In this document: in pieces, positions 32,081 through 43,496 of the stretch
Numbering within the stretch: position 1 is the first letter of the stretch
Layout of the letters: each line of letters opens with the position of its first letter
Origin: Exophiala sp. HKRS030
Lineage: Eukaryota; Ascomycota; Eurotiomycetes; Chaetothyriales; Herpotrichiellaceae
DNA: 64,000 nt
Direction: 5' to 3'
Assembly (NCBI GenBank): GCA_023897205.1
Contig: JAHWDD010000002.1
Location: 992,001-1,056,000 of the forward strand
Program-made: the position numbers and the translations under genes
Notes under the pieces: generated by a model
Seen by the model: only the letters and a program-made list of their open reading frames with translations
Databases searched by the model: none
Told to the model about the DNA's origin: nothing

Positions 32081-32787
32081 GAGTAGAGAGGGTTTGGGAA
32101 GAAGGAATTCCCAGGTCTTGTTTTTCAGTTCCATCATTTGTTCCGGTTACTTTGATGATGGTTTTTGTGCGCCCGTGCTGCCTGTCGAGGGGTCAGTTCT
32201 TTTGAAATTCTAGATCAAATCAAATTGATAGCAAAAGATAATAGAGGTATTGAGCCACGAGGCTGATGAGTTTACGGACGTGGCATTTAATAAAAGGAAA
32301 ATCTGCTCAAGAAAGTTTTTGCATCTTTTTATTTCCTGTGCTATACAATGCTGCTTCCTTGCACATTACTTTTCATGCATTAATAGTGAGTATGCAGTAA
32401 TTACACAAATACAAAGCAAAACCCGACTCCGTGGATGCGCTGTTGGACTTGAACCCGAAGTCGAGCAGGCTTCCAATCTTTGCTGACGCCAATACTTGTA
32501 CACCCTTCCCGGTCGCATTCGTCTCCACCCCGTCTCTCTTCGTCGCCGTACCTCGTCTAATGATCCAGGCTGTCTTCTGTCCAGATGATTCTAAAATGGG
32601 CCCTATCCCAAATCTATTCACAGCCAGAATCCATGCAAGCGGATTCCGAACGATCCGAAAAGACAGAGCCCAGCTGTTGCCGGACCACTTCTTCGCTGAT
32701 TCGTCTTTCTAAAGCATGTTGATCTTGTTTAGCGCTTTTCAATAAAGCAAGCATATCGTCGCGGAAGCGGTCGTCCACATCAGCTTC
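32081..32787. other. Converging 3' flank of ADE6 and ELO, with open minus-strand frames
   Basis: Directly after the elongase stop (TAG at 32790-32788), the same minus-strand frame stays open for another 57 codons to a TAG at 32616-32614. A second minus-strand frame without an ATG at its start is open for 111 codons (32708-32376). Neither has a recognisable domain, and the plus strand is open over part of the same stretch, so this may be composition only. Confidence 0.4.
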
Positions 32788-33925
32788 CTAAGCCTTTCGT
32801 GATCTGGTGGTAGGTCCGCTAGATCGTCCAGTCGTGACAGCACCGTTGCTGCTGTTCTTCTTCTCTTCCTCCTGGAGCTTGTGTGGATCTGGAAGAGGCA
32901 AGTCTTTCATGGCAATGAGAGCTTCCTTTCCGGTATTTCTCCTAGGTCTTCCGGAAACGGTTTGCTTTCGGTAGGTTGCGAAGTAGAAGGAGATGAAGAG
33001 GAGCAAGTAAGAGCTGAGAATAGCCATGCCAGCGAAGGCGGCAAACTCTTCTCCGGCGCAAGTACCATAGTTTGGAGCCCATGGGAAATAGCTGTTAGCG
33101 AAATAGGTGTAGGAGGCAAAGTAGACGAAGAACAGGTCGATGACGAATTGAATGATTTGGAGCATGGTGATGTACTTCTTCCACCAGATGCGAATACCAC
33201 GGGCGGATTGGAAGTAATACCTGACTCGTGTTAGCCATTTCTCTCGGGAGGGAAGACCGATTAATGCCTACCAATACATGACCACGTGGACGGTCAAATT
33301 GAGGGTGATGGGCACCCAGGAGACTGAAGTGTTGCCAAGAAGCTGAGTGAAGCAAAGGAGGGCAGTAGCGCCATGGTGATAGGTATGTAGGAATGTGAGG
33401 GGCTTCTTCTTGAGGACCAGGAATACAGTATCGATGAGTTCGAGATATTTGGTAAGGTAATTCATCTGCGCATGTCAGTTTTGTGTGTCATGGGGCGCGC
33501 CGCTGAGAGCACAAACTTACGTAGTAGAGCATGACCAAGCGATCGGTCCAACCACCGTCGTAGCTGCAGATTGCATGAAAGATGCCGTTGCGCACCACGG
33601 TGGAGAGAAGCTGCTCAATGAAGAGTGCCAAAAGTCCACCGCTGATGACGGTCAGGTAGAAGTTGTGAACCATGAAGGGTCCATTAAGGACGAACGGTTT
33701 GCGGTGCTTCATAAGTTCTCGCCCGCCGAAAATTATAACATAGTATGAACCCAATGCGATCACCGTCTCTTGCCAGGTCGACATGGGAGTCTTTCCCTGT
33801 TCGAATCTGAACTCGGACGGGGAATAGCCAAAGATGGCTTGGTAGCCTTTGGCGAAAATAGGCCATAGCTCGATGCCGAAAGGACGATCGAGGGTAGGCA
33901 GAGGAAGAGACTTGATGGTGTCCAT
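32788..33925 (-). CDS. Very-long-chain fatty acid elongase (ELO/GNS1-SUR4 family)
   Basis: Three exons (33925-33521, 33465-33272, 33220-32788), with introns of 55 and 51 nt, give 343 aa. ELO proteins are the ER condensing enzymes (3-ketoacyl-CoA synthases) that add two carbons to acyl-CoAs for sphingolipid and membrane synthesis. The sequence shows [19 protein letters not shown] followed by the catalytic His box HTYHH at 162-166, the VHVVMYWYYF block across the second junction, and seven or so hydrophobic helices. The C-terminus is hydrophilic and Lys/Arg-rich without a clean KKXX signal. The first half contains [12 protein letters not shown], typical of fungal members. Chain-length preference cannot be told from sequence by eye. 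Confidence 0.92.
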
Positions 33926-34885
33926 TCTGAAGGCACGCGAGGAGGACAGAAGGGAGAAAAAAACAAAAGAGCTTCTATGCGCGAACCAGGCGAGCGCAGA
34001 AAGGAGCGACAGAAGGTGACAAAGAAGCCGGGATGGCGAGTAGAGGAAGAAGAAGAAAACAAAAGTCTCGAAGCTGAGTCGAGGGTCAATAAAAAGGTCG
34101 AAGGGGGAAAGGAAGTGAAGAGGGTGTGTGTCTAATAAAGCCGCACGGTAAACGGAGATGGATGGAGCGGGATGAAGTCAGAAAACGCGGTTGAACGATT
34201 GTTGAATTTCTCAATGCCATTTTCGGTGATCAGGGGGAAAGCGCCAACTACTACGACATTTGCCAAGTCTCCAGTATAGCCGCGGCTTCCCATTGGCACT
34301 TTTGCTTCCCTCAATCTCCGAGTAGGCAATGTATTTATTGTAACCAGGGATTGTACAGCGACATCCGCGCGTATATCGTATTTCTTACGAGGAACACGAG
34401 AAGCGCGCTCTTGAACAGGATGAGACTCGAGACACCACATATATCTACTGTCGGTAAGGATAAGGAGCGTTGTACACCGTAGTGTGTACTTGTTTTGATG
34501 CGTAGCAAAAACGCCTAGAATCTGTGTCAAATATTCAGCCAATGACACCATGTCTTTTGTGAAAACAGCAATACCAGGCACCGTACCGTACGGCCGAGGA
34601 AATCCAGTGTCTGGCAACCTCGTCCCCCGCCTTTGCAGCGACCCAGCTGTCATAATCCGTTTGTCAGACAAAATGGATATATTACCAACCCGTCACAACC
34701 CCCCAGCCAGTCACAAGTCGTTCTTTTTAGCTCCCAGTAATTCTCAGGTGAGGTGACTTCGATTGGCAATATCGACTTCCAAGCAACCAAAACCGTCCAA
34801 AAGAATCTCGACATCCTCTCCTCTCCTACCACCACCACCACCACCACCAACAACAAAAAGTCCCATAGTTGACCCAGCCTGCGCA
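33926..34885. other. Divergent promoter region of ELO and COX6
   Basis: No gene is supported. A perfect (ACC)n run lies at about 34828-34849 in the likely COX6 leader. The rest shows only short open frames. Confidence 0.5.
34828..34849. repeat. (ACC)n microsatellite
   Basis: Seven ACC units lie about 40 bp upstream of the COX6 start codon, so probably in its 5' leader. Confidence 0.8.
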
Positions 34886-35668
34886 ATGGCTTCACTTCCG
34901 ATCCTTCGTCTCGCCGCTCGCCCTGCTGCGTCCACCCTGTGCAGACCTTGCACCCGAACCATCAGGAGAGCTCCGCTCGTAGCTCAATCCCTTTCCGCGA
35001 AATCATCCTTCAGCTCGTCAGCTGTTCAAAGAAGCTCAGGTCACGAAGAAGAGACATTCGAGGAGTTCTCTGCAAGGTAAGAACACACCGTTTGGCTGAG
35101 CTCGGAACAAGGCCACAAATATAAGCCCGTGTTCAAAAGCTGCGCAGACCCCGGACGTGCGGGACACGAATATTACAACATTCAGAGCTTCGGCTAACAC
35201 CAGTCATCTGGCAGATATGAGAAAGAGTTTGATTCCGTGCAGGATGTTTTTGAGCTTCAGGTAAGACGAGCAGGCAGAACCTACAACAATTCCAAGAAAA
35301 AGAAAGAGAGAAACCCGCGCGACTGACACAAACCTGCAGCGAAACTTGAACAACGCATTCGCCTACGATCTCGTCCCTTCGCCCGGTGTGGTCACAGCTG
35401 CATTGAAGGCCGCTCGACGTGTCAATGACTTTCCTACCGCCGTCAGAATATTCGAAGGTACGTTGGTTGCGAAAAGCAAAACAGCTTGACGCACACAAAA
35501 GGATCGCGCGACTGACTTTCCCGAACAGGTATCAAGGCCAAGGTCGAAAACACCCAACAGTACGAGGAATATCTGGAAGAGCTGAAACCACTGCGTGAGG
35601 AGCTCGGCGTCAACTTGAAAGAGGACCTGTACCCTGGCAAGAGCGACAGCCCTTATACCTCTTCATAA
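34886..35668 (+). CDS. COX6: Cytochrome c oxidase subunit 6 (mammalian Va homologue)
   Basis: Four exons (34886-35076, 35215-35260, 35340-35457, 35529-35668) give 164 aa. All three introns (138, 79, 71 nt) have GTAAGA/GTACGT donors and CAG acceptors, and the phases match. Cox6 is a nuclear-encoded matrix-side subunit of respiratory complex IV. The N-terminal 45 residues are Arg/Ser/Ala-rich with no acids, a clear mitochondrial presequence. The mature part begins near HEEETFEEFSARYEKEFD, followed by the helical-repeat RNLNNAFAYDLVPSP and ALKAARRVNDFPTAVRIFEG of the family. COX17 at 12.7 kb serves the same complex, but the two are not adjacent. Confidence 0.94.
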
Positions 35669-36459
35669 GCCAGCAGACCCGGCGGCATGGAGAGGAAGCA
35701 AAAAAGCGAGAATGCTCTCATGGTGTATAACAACAAATGAGAGGAACTCCATCCACCACGGTTTCTAGGGGTCAGAATGGTCGTATCATCTGTTTTGTTT
35801 TGCGCAGCACTGGATGGTGGAAGAACAGGAAGAAGAAGAGTTAGCAGTACATACATACCTTGCAGACTGCCAAACCGGGGGTTTCCTCTCTCTCGCGATC
35901 AGACTACCTACGCTGTAGTGAAGAAATGTACAGTTTTAAAGAGGTTTCTTTTGGGCAGTGCCTTTTTGTTGTTGTTCCTGTCCGACCCATTGTCTGGATT
36001 ACTCTGATGTTTGCACATGATTCTTGTCCATACCCATGTCATCTTTTTCCCTTGCCCGTATCCTACACAGTTCGTCATGATGCCACATGATACCTGCCGG
36101 TAATATCACATCCCCCATACTCGATACATTGATCCAGCGAGCCGAGTATCAGCCCTTCACCCAGCGATTAGAGCTTGATACGCAATCAAAGTACAGTAGT
36201 TTTAAGAATCCAACGACAAAATGTCACACACACAAAGAATATCAAAGAGAAGTATAAAAGTCGGCCGTAACCATGCTTTCGTCATCAACGTACCTCATGC
36301 AAATTAGGCAATGAGTATACTAAATAAAGTGTCGTTAGGCATGAGAGGATTCGAAGCATTCGTGGATATCAATGCTTCCCTCTCCCACGCTCTACTTTTG
36401 CTGTCAATGTCCACCCGACCACTCCTCCTTCCGAGAAATATAGTGGTGATACACACTCA
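35669..36459. other. Converging 3' flanks of COX6 and the Byr4-like gene
   Basis: No gene, repeat or RNA was recognised in this stretch. Confidence 0.45.
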
Positions 36460-39400
36460 TTACTCCCCCTGCGCCATGACGAGCTCTCGGATTGCCCATC
36501 TCCAACCACCTCTTCCGTCAGCGCCTTCATCCTCTTCACCCTCTCCATCTCGTCTCAACCACTTCTCAACCTTCCTGCGCCAACGCTCTTCCTCGGTCCG
36601 TTGACGTCTGACAAAGTCAGGCCCAACGTCAAACTCTTCACTCAAACCCCATTCGTCACCACTACTATGTCCGCCATCGGGATCGCCAAACGAATCTCGT
36701 CGGCCGTCGAGTTGTGGTCCTGTCCCAGAAGGCATCTGCATGCCCAATGTGCCAGTCCGACTCCTCGTCTCATCTTCTTCTTTGAGGTCTTCCAGCCCAG
36801 CGAATACATCCTCTTCTTCTTCAATCTGCACGCTTCCACTCCGGAGTCCTGCAGTGGTTGCATCGGCATTTTCCGCGAGCTTCAGCCACCGCATTTGGCT
36901 TGGGTCAAATACCATACCACCTACGACTTGTACACCTGTCACACCCGAACCGACATTGGAAATCAGCGCAAGGTTGGCTTTGGTCCCAGGGCTTGGCTGG
37001 CCTGAAGCGAGAGCACCGGGGCTTCCCCCTCTGGGATGAAAGTCAGGCACATCAAATGGGGCCAACGCATTTTCGTTCCCTTCCCACCTAAAGAGCAGAG
37101 GATTGTAGTGCATGCCTTTCTCCGACTTGGGTCTATTCACATCGGCTCCGAGAGCCTTGATGAGATGTGGCTTCTGTTGCTTATCGCTCTTCTTTTTCCT
37201 CAAACTTCCTGCTTGACTATGTCGGGAAGCTGGGGTAGCTGACTTCCAATTGGTAGAGATCGGTTGAAGAGGTTCGCCTCGCATATTCTGGAACGTCATT
37301 GAAATCTGACGCTGTTCTCGAGCGTTACGAGAGGCGGCAGTGTCACGAGCAAAGCGAGGAACGTTGGTGGTGTTCAGCGCAGTAGTTGGGAAGTCTCCTT
37401 TAGGTGGTGACAATGGAGTGGCCGGGATAGGTGTGTCACTTCCGCGCCTGGTACTACCCAGTGATGAAGTGGATGGATTAAGGTGTGAAAGACCCAATTT
37501 GCTTCTCAGACTTCGAGGTGCTCCACGAGCAATGGGTGTCTTGGTAAACTTCGACTCGAGGGTGGCCGATGTGGGAAGGTCGTCGAAGATCTCCAATTCG
37601 GTCCCATCACCATAATTCCGCCGCCTGGCAGGCTTTGTTATTGTTTTCTTTGCTTGTGCGGCCAGCTCAGCGGGAGCAAGGTTACTGCGTCCTCCACGGC
37701 CAGGTGTCTCGGGTCGGCCAAGACCAGCAAGTCGAGATAGTGATCTTTGCGCTGCAGACATGCTGTCTCCTGATCCGTCGGAACCTTGACCACGGTAGTG
37801 ACGGGTGCTGCTGGTGCTTTTGATACTGATATGCTGAGACTGTCCAGCCGATGCACCGGCTGGGATGAAGGGCACCGCTGGCTTTCTGTTGTCTCCCAGA
37901 CGTGATTCTGCACGATCAGTCGCCGTTGGGGTCTTTGGCCGCGATGGGATGTTCAAACGGCTACCTGCTTCTTGTCGCGAGGGAGGTCTAGCATATGCTG
38001 AAGGGGTCTTGGTGGGTGATTGCATACCACGCATAACGGGCATTGATCTCTTAGCACGCAGAAGATCAGCGTTGGTGGTGGTAGGCTGCTGATAGCGTAG
38101 ATCAGGCCGTGACTCGGCGCCCCGTAGAAGTCGTCTGCTGGGTGTAGAGGGAGTAGAAGGGGTGGAAGGAGCGGGAATGGCCGAAATGGACGGTTGATGC
38201 CCAAGACGTGAACCTGGTCGCTGATATGACAAGATTGCAGCGCCAGTTTCCGAGACAGGTTCCAGATTGGAACGAGCGCGCTCATGTCGTTCGGGTTGGA
38301 ACCTAGGCAACCTCGATATCGTTGGACCGGGAAGTTTGTTGCTTGTCGTGAAACTGAGCGTCGTAGTGGTCCTCTTGCTAGGACTGGCAGGCCTTGTGGT
38401 CTTGTGCTTGATGTTGCGATTGAGGGTCAGCTTTGCGGGATCGAAAACCTCGCCATCCCCAATGTCGAGACCAGTGAAGAAATCATCTTTGCCAGAAACA
38501 CGCTTAAGCTCCTGCTTGACTTCGGTGTGAGATACTCGGTCTGTATCATGTTCTTGTTGCCTCTTTTTCAGTTTGTCGTCGAATTTGAGAGGGCCATCCG
38601 GAAGAACAAGTCCATCGAGACCTTCATCTTCACTTTCGGCCGTAAAAGCACTCGAAACGCTTGGGCTTAGAGCTGAAGCAGAAGAACTACGAGCAGAACG
38701 TCCGCCTCTCTTGGTTCCCGCATGTCTCGTACCCAGACTGCCCTCGGCCCATTCCAGGTCGAAGTCGTCGCTCTGTTGTGGGGTTTGAGGAGCCTTTCGC
38801 GTCGACAATCTGAGTTGACCATCAGTGGGCAACTCCAGATCATCCTCAATGTTGTCGGTCTCCGGTTTTATAGGTGTAGGGGGTTGCTGAAAGAGTAATG
38901 GCTTTTGAGGAGTCCTGTGCTTCGCAACTTTTATCGTTGGGACGTCACCAAATCCAGCATCTTCGTCCGTATCTCTGAAGGCTTCCAATGTTATCGGAGT
39001 AGCTATTGTCCGAGACTTCGGAGATCGTATCGTATTATTGTCAAGGAGATCCTTCACATCGGGAGCTTTTGGTGATGTTCTGAAAGCGGCGCTGATTTGT
39101 CGCAGACTCTCCGAGAGATCACGCTCGTCGTGTTTGGCGAGCTTGAGAGGCATGTCGGTGCCTGGTAAGTCGAGATCTTCGGACCAGTCATCGGCAATGG
39201 CTTTCTTTATTTCCTTGCCTTTTAATCGTCGAATCGTTCCCCCTTCCAGAGCCGAACGCGGTACATTTGATGGCAAAGGTATTCCTTTGCTCTTTGCGAG
39301 AGCAACTGCATCTTTTATCGAAGCCTGTTCATCAACAATAACGTCCCAATTTTCATCGCCTTGATTTGACTCCGAGCGCAGCGACATGCGCGATGAGACT

Positions 39401-39558
39401 GAGTCTCGGTGGTTTGTTTGAGGATGCGAGACAACCGAAGTCGCGGTTGATGCACTACGGAAGTGGACATCCTCGAGGTTCTCGAAATCATCATCGTCCC
39501 AATCTTCTACCTCGGGCATTTCGACCGGGGTTCGGGGCCTCAGGGTGAGAGGTTCCAT
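36460..39558 (-). CDS. byr4: Byr4/Bfa1-like cytokinesis (SIN) GAP subunit
   Basis: This is a single open frame of 1032 aa. Byr4 (Bfa1 in budding yeast) is the scaffold half of the two-part GAP, with Cdc16/Bub2, for the GTPase Spg1/Tem1; it sits on spindle pole bodies and restrains septation. The N-terminus has the acidic EVEDWDDDDFENL, like the conserved start of the family, followed by DDWSEDLDLP, DFDLEWAEGSL and FFTGLDIGDGEVFDP blocks spaced by long Ser/Thr/Pro-rich disordered stretches. Near the C-terminus come YNPLLFRWEGNENALAPFD and GMVFDPSQMRWLKL, the best-conserved motifs, then SDEWGLSEEFDVGPDF and a basic helical end (RWRRKVEKWLRRD). Repeated SP/TP sites suggest kinase control. I am confident of the family from these C-terminal motifs. 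Confidence 0.85.
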   Translation of the reverse strand: MEPLTLRPRTPVEMPEVEDWDDDDFENLEDVHFRSASTATSVVSHPQTNHRDSVSSRMSLRSESNQGDENWDVIVDEQASIKDAVALAKSKGIPLPSNVPRSALEGGTIRRLKGKEIKKAIADDWSEDLDLPGTDMPLKLAKHDERDLSESLRQISAAFRTSPKAPDVKDLLDNNTIRSPKSRTIATPITLEAFRDTDEDAGFGDVPTIKVAKHRTPQKPLLFQQPPTPIKPETDNIEDDLELPTDGQLRLSTRKAPQTPQQSDDFDLEWAEGSLGTRHAGTKRGGRSARSSSASALSPSVSSAFTAESEDEGLDGLVLPDGPLKFDDKLKKRQQEHDTDRVSHTEVKQELKRVSGKDDFFTGLDIGDGEVFDPAKLTLNRNIKHKTTRPASPSKRTTTTLSFTTSNKLPGPTISRLPRFQPERHERARSNLEPVSETGAAILSYQRPGSRLGHQPSISAIPAPSTPSTPSTPSRRLLRGAESRPDLRYQQPTTTNADLLRAKRSMPVMRGMQSPTKTPSAYARPPSRQEAGSRLNIPSRPKTPTATDRAESRLGDNRKPAVPFIPAGASAGQSQHISIKSTSSTRHYRGQGSDGSGDSMSAAQRSLSRLAGLGRPETPGRGGRSNLAPAELAAQAKKTITKPARRRNYGDGTELEIFDDLPTSATLESKFTKTPIARGAPRSLRSKLGLSHLNPSTSSLGSTRRGSDTPIPATPLSPPKGDFPTTALNTTNVPRFARDTAASRNAREQRQISMTFQNMRGEPLQPISTNWKSATPASRHSQAGSLRKKKSDKQQKPHLIKALGADVNRPKSEKGMHYNPLLFRWEGNENALAPFDVPDFHPRGGSPGALASGQPSPGTKANLALISNVGSGVTGVQVVGGMVFDPSQMRWLKLAENADATTAGLRSGSVQIEEEEDVFAGLEDLKEEDETRSRTGTLGMQMPSGTGPQLDGRRDSFGDPDGGHSSGDEWGLSEEFDVGPDFVRRQRTEEERWRRKVEKWLRRDGEGEEDEGADGRGGWRWAIRELVMAQGE

Positions 39559-40271
39559 GATCTCGGCCGTCTTTCTCGTGGTATGGTCAACGGAGCCGGA
39601 TTATTAAGTTCTTGAGAAGTAATACGTCGACATCGATGAAAGGGAAAAACATAAGAGACGAGCAATCGTTTAAGTCGTTAGAAGTCGTTGCGAAGGCGTA
39701 ATGTCGTTGAGCGAAAGTTGGACGAAACCCGTGGAAGATGTTGGTTTTGACTTGTTTACGGCTCCCTGTCGAGGGAAGCACCACCGTTTGGAGGCAGCGG
39801 TAGCGACCTCGGGCGGCCGTATGGATGATGAGGAATGAGATGTTGTAAGTCGTCGACTTTTTCTTTTGCAGGTCAGGATTGCGGTCAGTAGGAGGCTGGA
39901 GGTCAATGTTCGGGCTTTCTGAGGTGGAGTTCGGACACAGGTTCAGAGAGTTGGCCGTGCACAACGAGGGAAGAAGGGAAAAGCTGTGGCAGGAAGAGAC
40001 CTCGAAATGTGATTAGCTGGCGACTCCCCTGTAAAACGCGCTACACCACGCGTGGCCGCTAAAAGGGCGACATGGTCTGTGCGGCGATGCGGGCGATGAC
40101 ACCCGTCAGTCAACTCTTGTGATACGGATAGGAATTTGCAGTCTAGCATGTTATTGCTTGGTTTAATGCTCGTCCAGATGCTCGTCTGAGCATTTGCACC
40201 TGCAGAACTACATAGACAGCTGCAAGTCGAATTATGACGCAGCTCGCAAGAAGATCCCAGATATCGTCAGT
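39559..40271. other. Divergent promoter region of the Byr4-like and XRCC4-like genes
   Basis: No gene is supported in this 0.7-kb spacer. Short open frames occur on both strands without recognisable content. Confidence 0.5.
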
Positions 40272-41430
40272 ATGGCATCTTGGGTCATTCGGCTGACGAA
40301 AGCCGACAAAGAAAAAACTCCCTTGCTGGTGAGAATTTCACAGAAAGAAGGCGGGCATGACTTGGACCTCGATCTTCTTGCTACAGATGGTGATGCTGCA
40401 TATGTAGGAAAGGGTAGAGTCTCTTGTTGAATCTGTGGTGAATGCACTGATCAATAGAATAGTGCGCCAACGAAGCCTGAAGAAATTGCGAGCCAAAGCC
40501 TACGATGGAAGCGACGACGATTGGACAGCAATCCTGTTGCATCTCTTCAGATGTAAAACAGGACCGAACCTCACCGCGACACAAAAGACCAGCCTGGACG
40601 TAAAGTGTTCAGTATCCGGTAAAGACCCGAAGGGCACGCTGACCATATCCCTACTCAACAAGATTGAGGACATCACCCAGCAATTAGGCTCTATTGAGTT
40701 GCCTCAAACCGAAGATACCGATGAGATTGATCTTTTTGGCTGGGCGGTCCAAGTCATTGACAAACGAGATGAGCTGGAAAATACCACGGAGGAATTTCAA
40801 GAGACGGCAAGACTGAAGGATGAAGTCGTCAACGCCCTTCAGGAGCAAATCGATGAGTTGGTCAAGGCAAAAGCAGAACATGAAGAGCAACTGCTTGCCA
40901 AATTTGCTGCTCTGCTGAACGAGAAGAAGCTGAAAATCCGCAATATGCAACGAGTTCTTAGTACGGCGCAGGCAGATCCCAGCAAACTCAAAGAATTCCA
41001 GGGAGCCAAAGGAGATGCGGCTCCTTCGCGTACACGACGAGGGACAAAACGACGGGCAGAGCCAGAACAGACGGAAGAAAGCGACGGCTTTGAGACCATG
41101 GATGTTGATGACGTCGTCAATAATCCAGACGAGCATGTATCTTCTGAGTCAGGGCACTCCACTCCCAGTCCAGGCCCTGAGGAGACCGCAAGTGAGGATG
41201 AAGACGAGGATGTTCCCCCAACATCACGCCTCCGATCTCAGACAAGAAGTAAGGAATCTAGGGAGAAAAAGATTCCAACTACTTTACCTCCTCGCCGAGA
41301 ATTGCCTTTTCCCAGGCAAGCTACTGGCAAAGTGAGAGGTGTGACAGACAAGCCAGAGAAAGCTGCTGGATCTGCTACACCGGCAGACGATGAAGACGAA
41401 GAGACTGCTAGCGAAGATGATGAGTTATGA
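40272..41430 (+). CDS. XRCC4/Lif1-type DNA end-joining factor
   Basis: Two exons, 40272-40413 and 40463-41430, with a 49-nt intron (GTAGAG...AATAG), give 369 aa and join AYVGK to VRQRSLKKLRAK. XRCC4 (Lif1 in yeast) dimerises through a coiled coil and holds DNA ligase IV for non-homologous end joining. The N-terminal head (about 1-140) is beta-rich, with ILVR-like LLVRISQKEGGHDLDLDLL and SDDDWTAILLHLF. A coiled coil runs from about 150 to 230 (ENTTEEFQETARLKDEVVNA, then LLAKFAALLNEKKLKIRNMQ). The tail is disordered, with a basic TRRGTKRR patch and alternating acidic and Ser/Pro stretches, ending in EDDEL. The first ATG of the open region is used. The short intron and the shift of frame at it mean that neither part alone looks complete. 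Confidence 0.85.
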
Positions 41431-41636
41431 AATAGTCAAACGCAAGGACATGATTCTCGAATGCATAACGAATAACCGTATGGGTTGATATGATAATCAT
41501 TGGCTTTTAGATGCCGCTTTGAGTTCTCATGGCCTCTGGATTTGAGGCATATGCCGAGACACTTATTGGCTAGCACTATCAAACCATTCTGTCCATCAGT
41601 TGAGGCTGCTGCAACCGCTGGCTACCTTCAAGCACC

Positions 41637-42205
41637 CTAGTAGTTGAAGTTGGGAGCATCACGCTGGTCAGGGTTGTACTGGTCCATGCCGCCGTAGTGC
41701 TGATCATACATGTTTTCGGCATGTTCTCTGGCTCTCTTCTTAGCCTCGTAGGCATCATACTCGTTCATTCCCTTGGTCTCGGCGAGCTTGTCAACTTCTC
41801 CTCCAACGAATCCGGCGAGAAGTTCCTTGGCAAAGGAATGGGAGACGGGCTTGCCTGAGTTTGCTTGTCAGTCTTTTGTGACTGTCTTTATTGCCATTGG
41901 GCTGAAATCGTAGTAGACTCACCCTCTTTGCGTTGACGGTCCTCGAACAACTTCATACCCTCAAAGGCAGCACCGCCTGCGATGAGTTCGTGAGAGAATT
42001 TGGCCTGATTGTCGTAGCCTCCGTTACCATAGACCTCTTGGTGAGATTGTCTAGCGTCGTCTGGTTTGAGATAAGATGCGTAGGTTAGCAAGTTTTGTTG
42101 CTAGTATCTGGGGAGGGGTTGCCTGTGGTAGGTAAGGTAGGAATTGGATTGGATCCCAAGGGGGAGGGGGGCGGTGTGAAGAGTAGTCATACCGAAGCCG
42201 AACAT
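41637..42205 (-). CDS. cipC: CipC-like stress/antibiotic-response protein
   Basis: Three exons, 42205-42193 (only 13 nt), 42060-41923 and 41854-41637, with introns of 132 and 68 nt, give 122 aa. CipC was first described in Aspergillus as a small soluble protein raised by concanamycin and is a family of unknown biochemistry found through the Pezizomycotina. Seen: MFGFDDARQSHQEVY, then AKFSHELIAGGAAFEGMKLF, then KPVSHSFAKELLAGFVGGEV and a charged helix. The tail is rich in Tyr, Asp and Gln (MYDQHYGGMDQYNPDQRDAP). No signal peptide or membrane segment is present, so it is likely cytosolic. The tiny first exon carries just MFGF plus one base. Converges on the XRCC4-like gene, with 206 bp between the stops. 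Confidence 0.9.
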
Positions 42206-43496
42206 TCTGACGGTAATGTAAGATAGATTTGGTTTTGGGTAGGCTTGGTTTGGTTTGGAGTATCGAGTGAGAAGTGTCACTGTACGAAGAGGTGGTTTCA
42301 GAGGTCGTGAGATGTGGAAAGGTGCCAGAAGTCGAGGGGCAGATTTAGTCAAGTTTATATACGTCTTGAAAGTGACTGGGACGAAAGGGACGGTGTGCCA
42401 CTCTCGGTATTGTCACCTACCTGCCTTATGCAGTCATTATTGCCCCTCCATCACGAATTTAACCTGGGTCCTGCGTTTGGTCTTCTCAAGGTACTTCACA
42501 ATTGGACGCGTGGAAGGGGGTGATAGGAACCAAACCCCACCGACCCATTTTCACTGTCCGTGGCCTCGCTGCATCTCACTCTTCCCGGGGGGCCATTCAA
42601 AGCTGTTTCGGATCGGTTGGTCGTGAAGAACCCACTGCGTCAACCCAAGGAAAAGTACGGCAATGCGACGAGTCAGAGGACTCTATTCTGTCCTGCCAGG
42701 CACAGCTGTAAACGTCGGAATGTTTCACTATTTTTCTTTCAGCTAGGAACCCATCCGAGCAGGTGGCTATGCAAAAGTTCGGGTGGTGGCTCATGTGGCC
42801 GCAGCGCAACGGGTTGTCCTTTCAGCTCGCTTGGATCAGAAAACGGGATGAGCGGGGACTCGATCGTGGAATGTACTAAGAAATACGGAGTACTACGAGT
42901 GGTAAGTACATGGTGATGGTAGTCAGAGAATTATATTAGCGTTGTTCAAAGCGATTGACAGTAGCCATGTACAGCTCGTTGCAGCGTCTGTACAACACTA
43001 CTGTGCCTTCTTAGGATGCTGTACACTCTGGCTTATCACTTCAACAAAGTGTGGTAAGGCGAGGGGTACTACGTATGATTGTTTCAAAACTGGCGTTTAA
43101 AGCCGTAGTTGTTCCAAGGGCCCTGCAGGGTTTCTCCAGGGGGCTGATGCTTGTTTCGCATGCCAAGTTCTCCAATCGAAGCTTGAGTTCGACGTCATGC
43201 TGGAACATGTTTTTCACGACAACCAAACCAACTCCCCATAACCAGTACGAATTATGTACAAGAACCCTGGGTAAACTTACTCGGTTAGATGTGCCTGATC
43301 GACCATACATATTGTACCATTTTCGAGAAGAGATTTGACATTACTCGATCGCGAGCACAGGTAACAACTTGTCACAGCCTCACTTGTGCCCTGTTTTTTT
43401 TTGTGGACTTTCGAATCGCCTCACCCACATCCAACTCCTAGCGAGTACAGCACATGTGGAATATCCTACACGCACCAGGCACAGCCACAACCAAGT
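42206..43496. other. Divergent intergenic region, 1.3 kb
   Basis: No gene is supported. Contains TACGGAGTA at 42884-42892 and a T9 run near 43394. It should hold the promoters of the CipC-like gene and of the hydrolase-like gene. Confidence 0.5.

Noticed and set aside
31139..32137. Long minus-strand frame of 332 codons opposite ADE6
   Set aside because: The same GC3 artefact; the sequence is Ala/Gly/Glu/Val-rich and overlaps the conserved glutaminase domain.
32376..32480. tRNA-like B-box (GGGTTCAAGTCC on the minus strand)
   Set aside because: No matching A-box at the right distance, and neither the T-arm nor the acceptor stem can pair.
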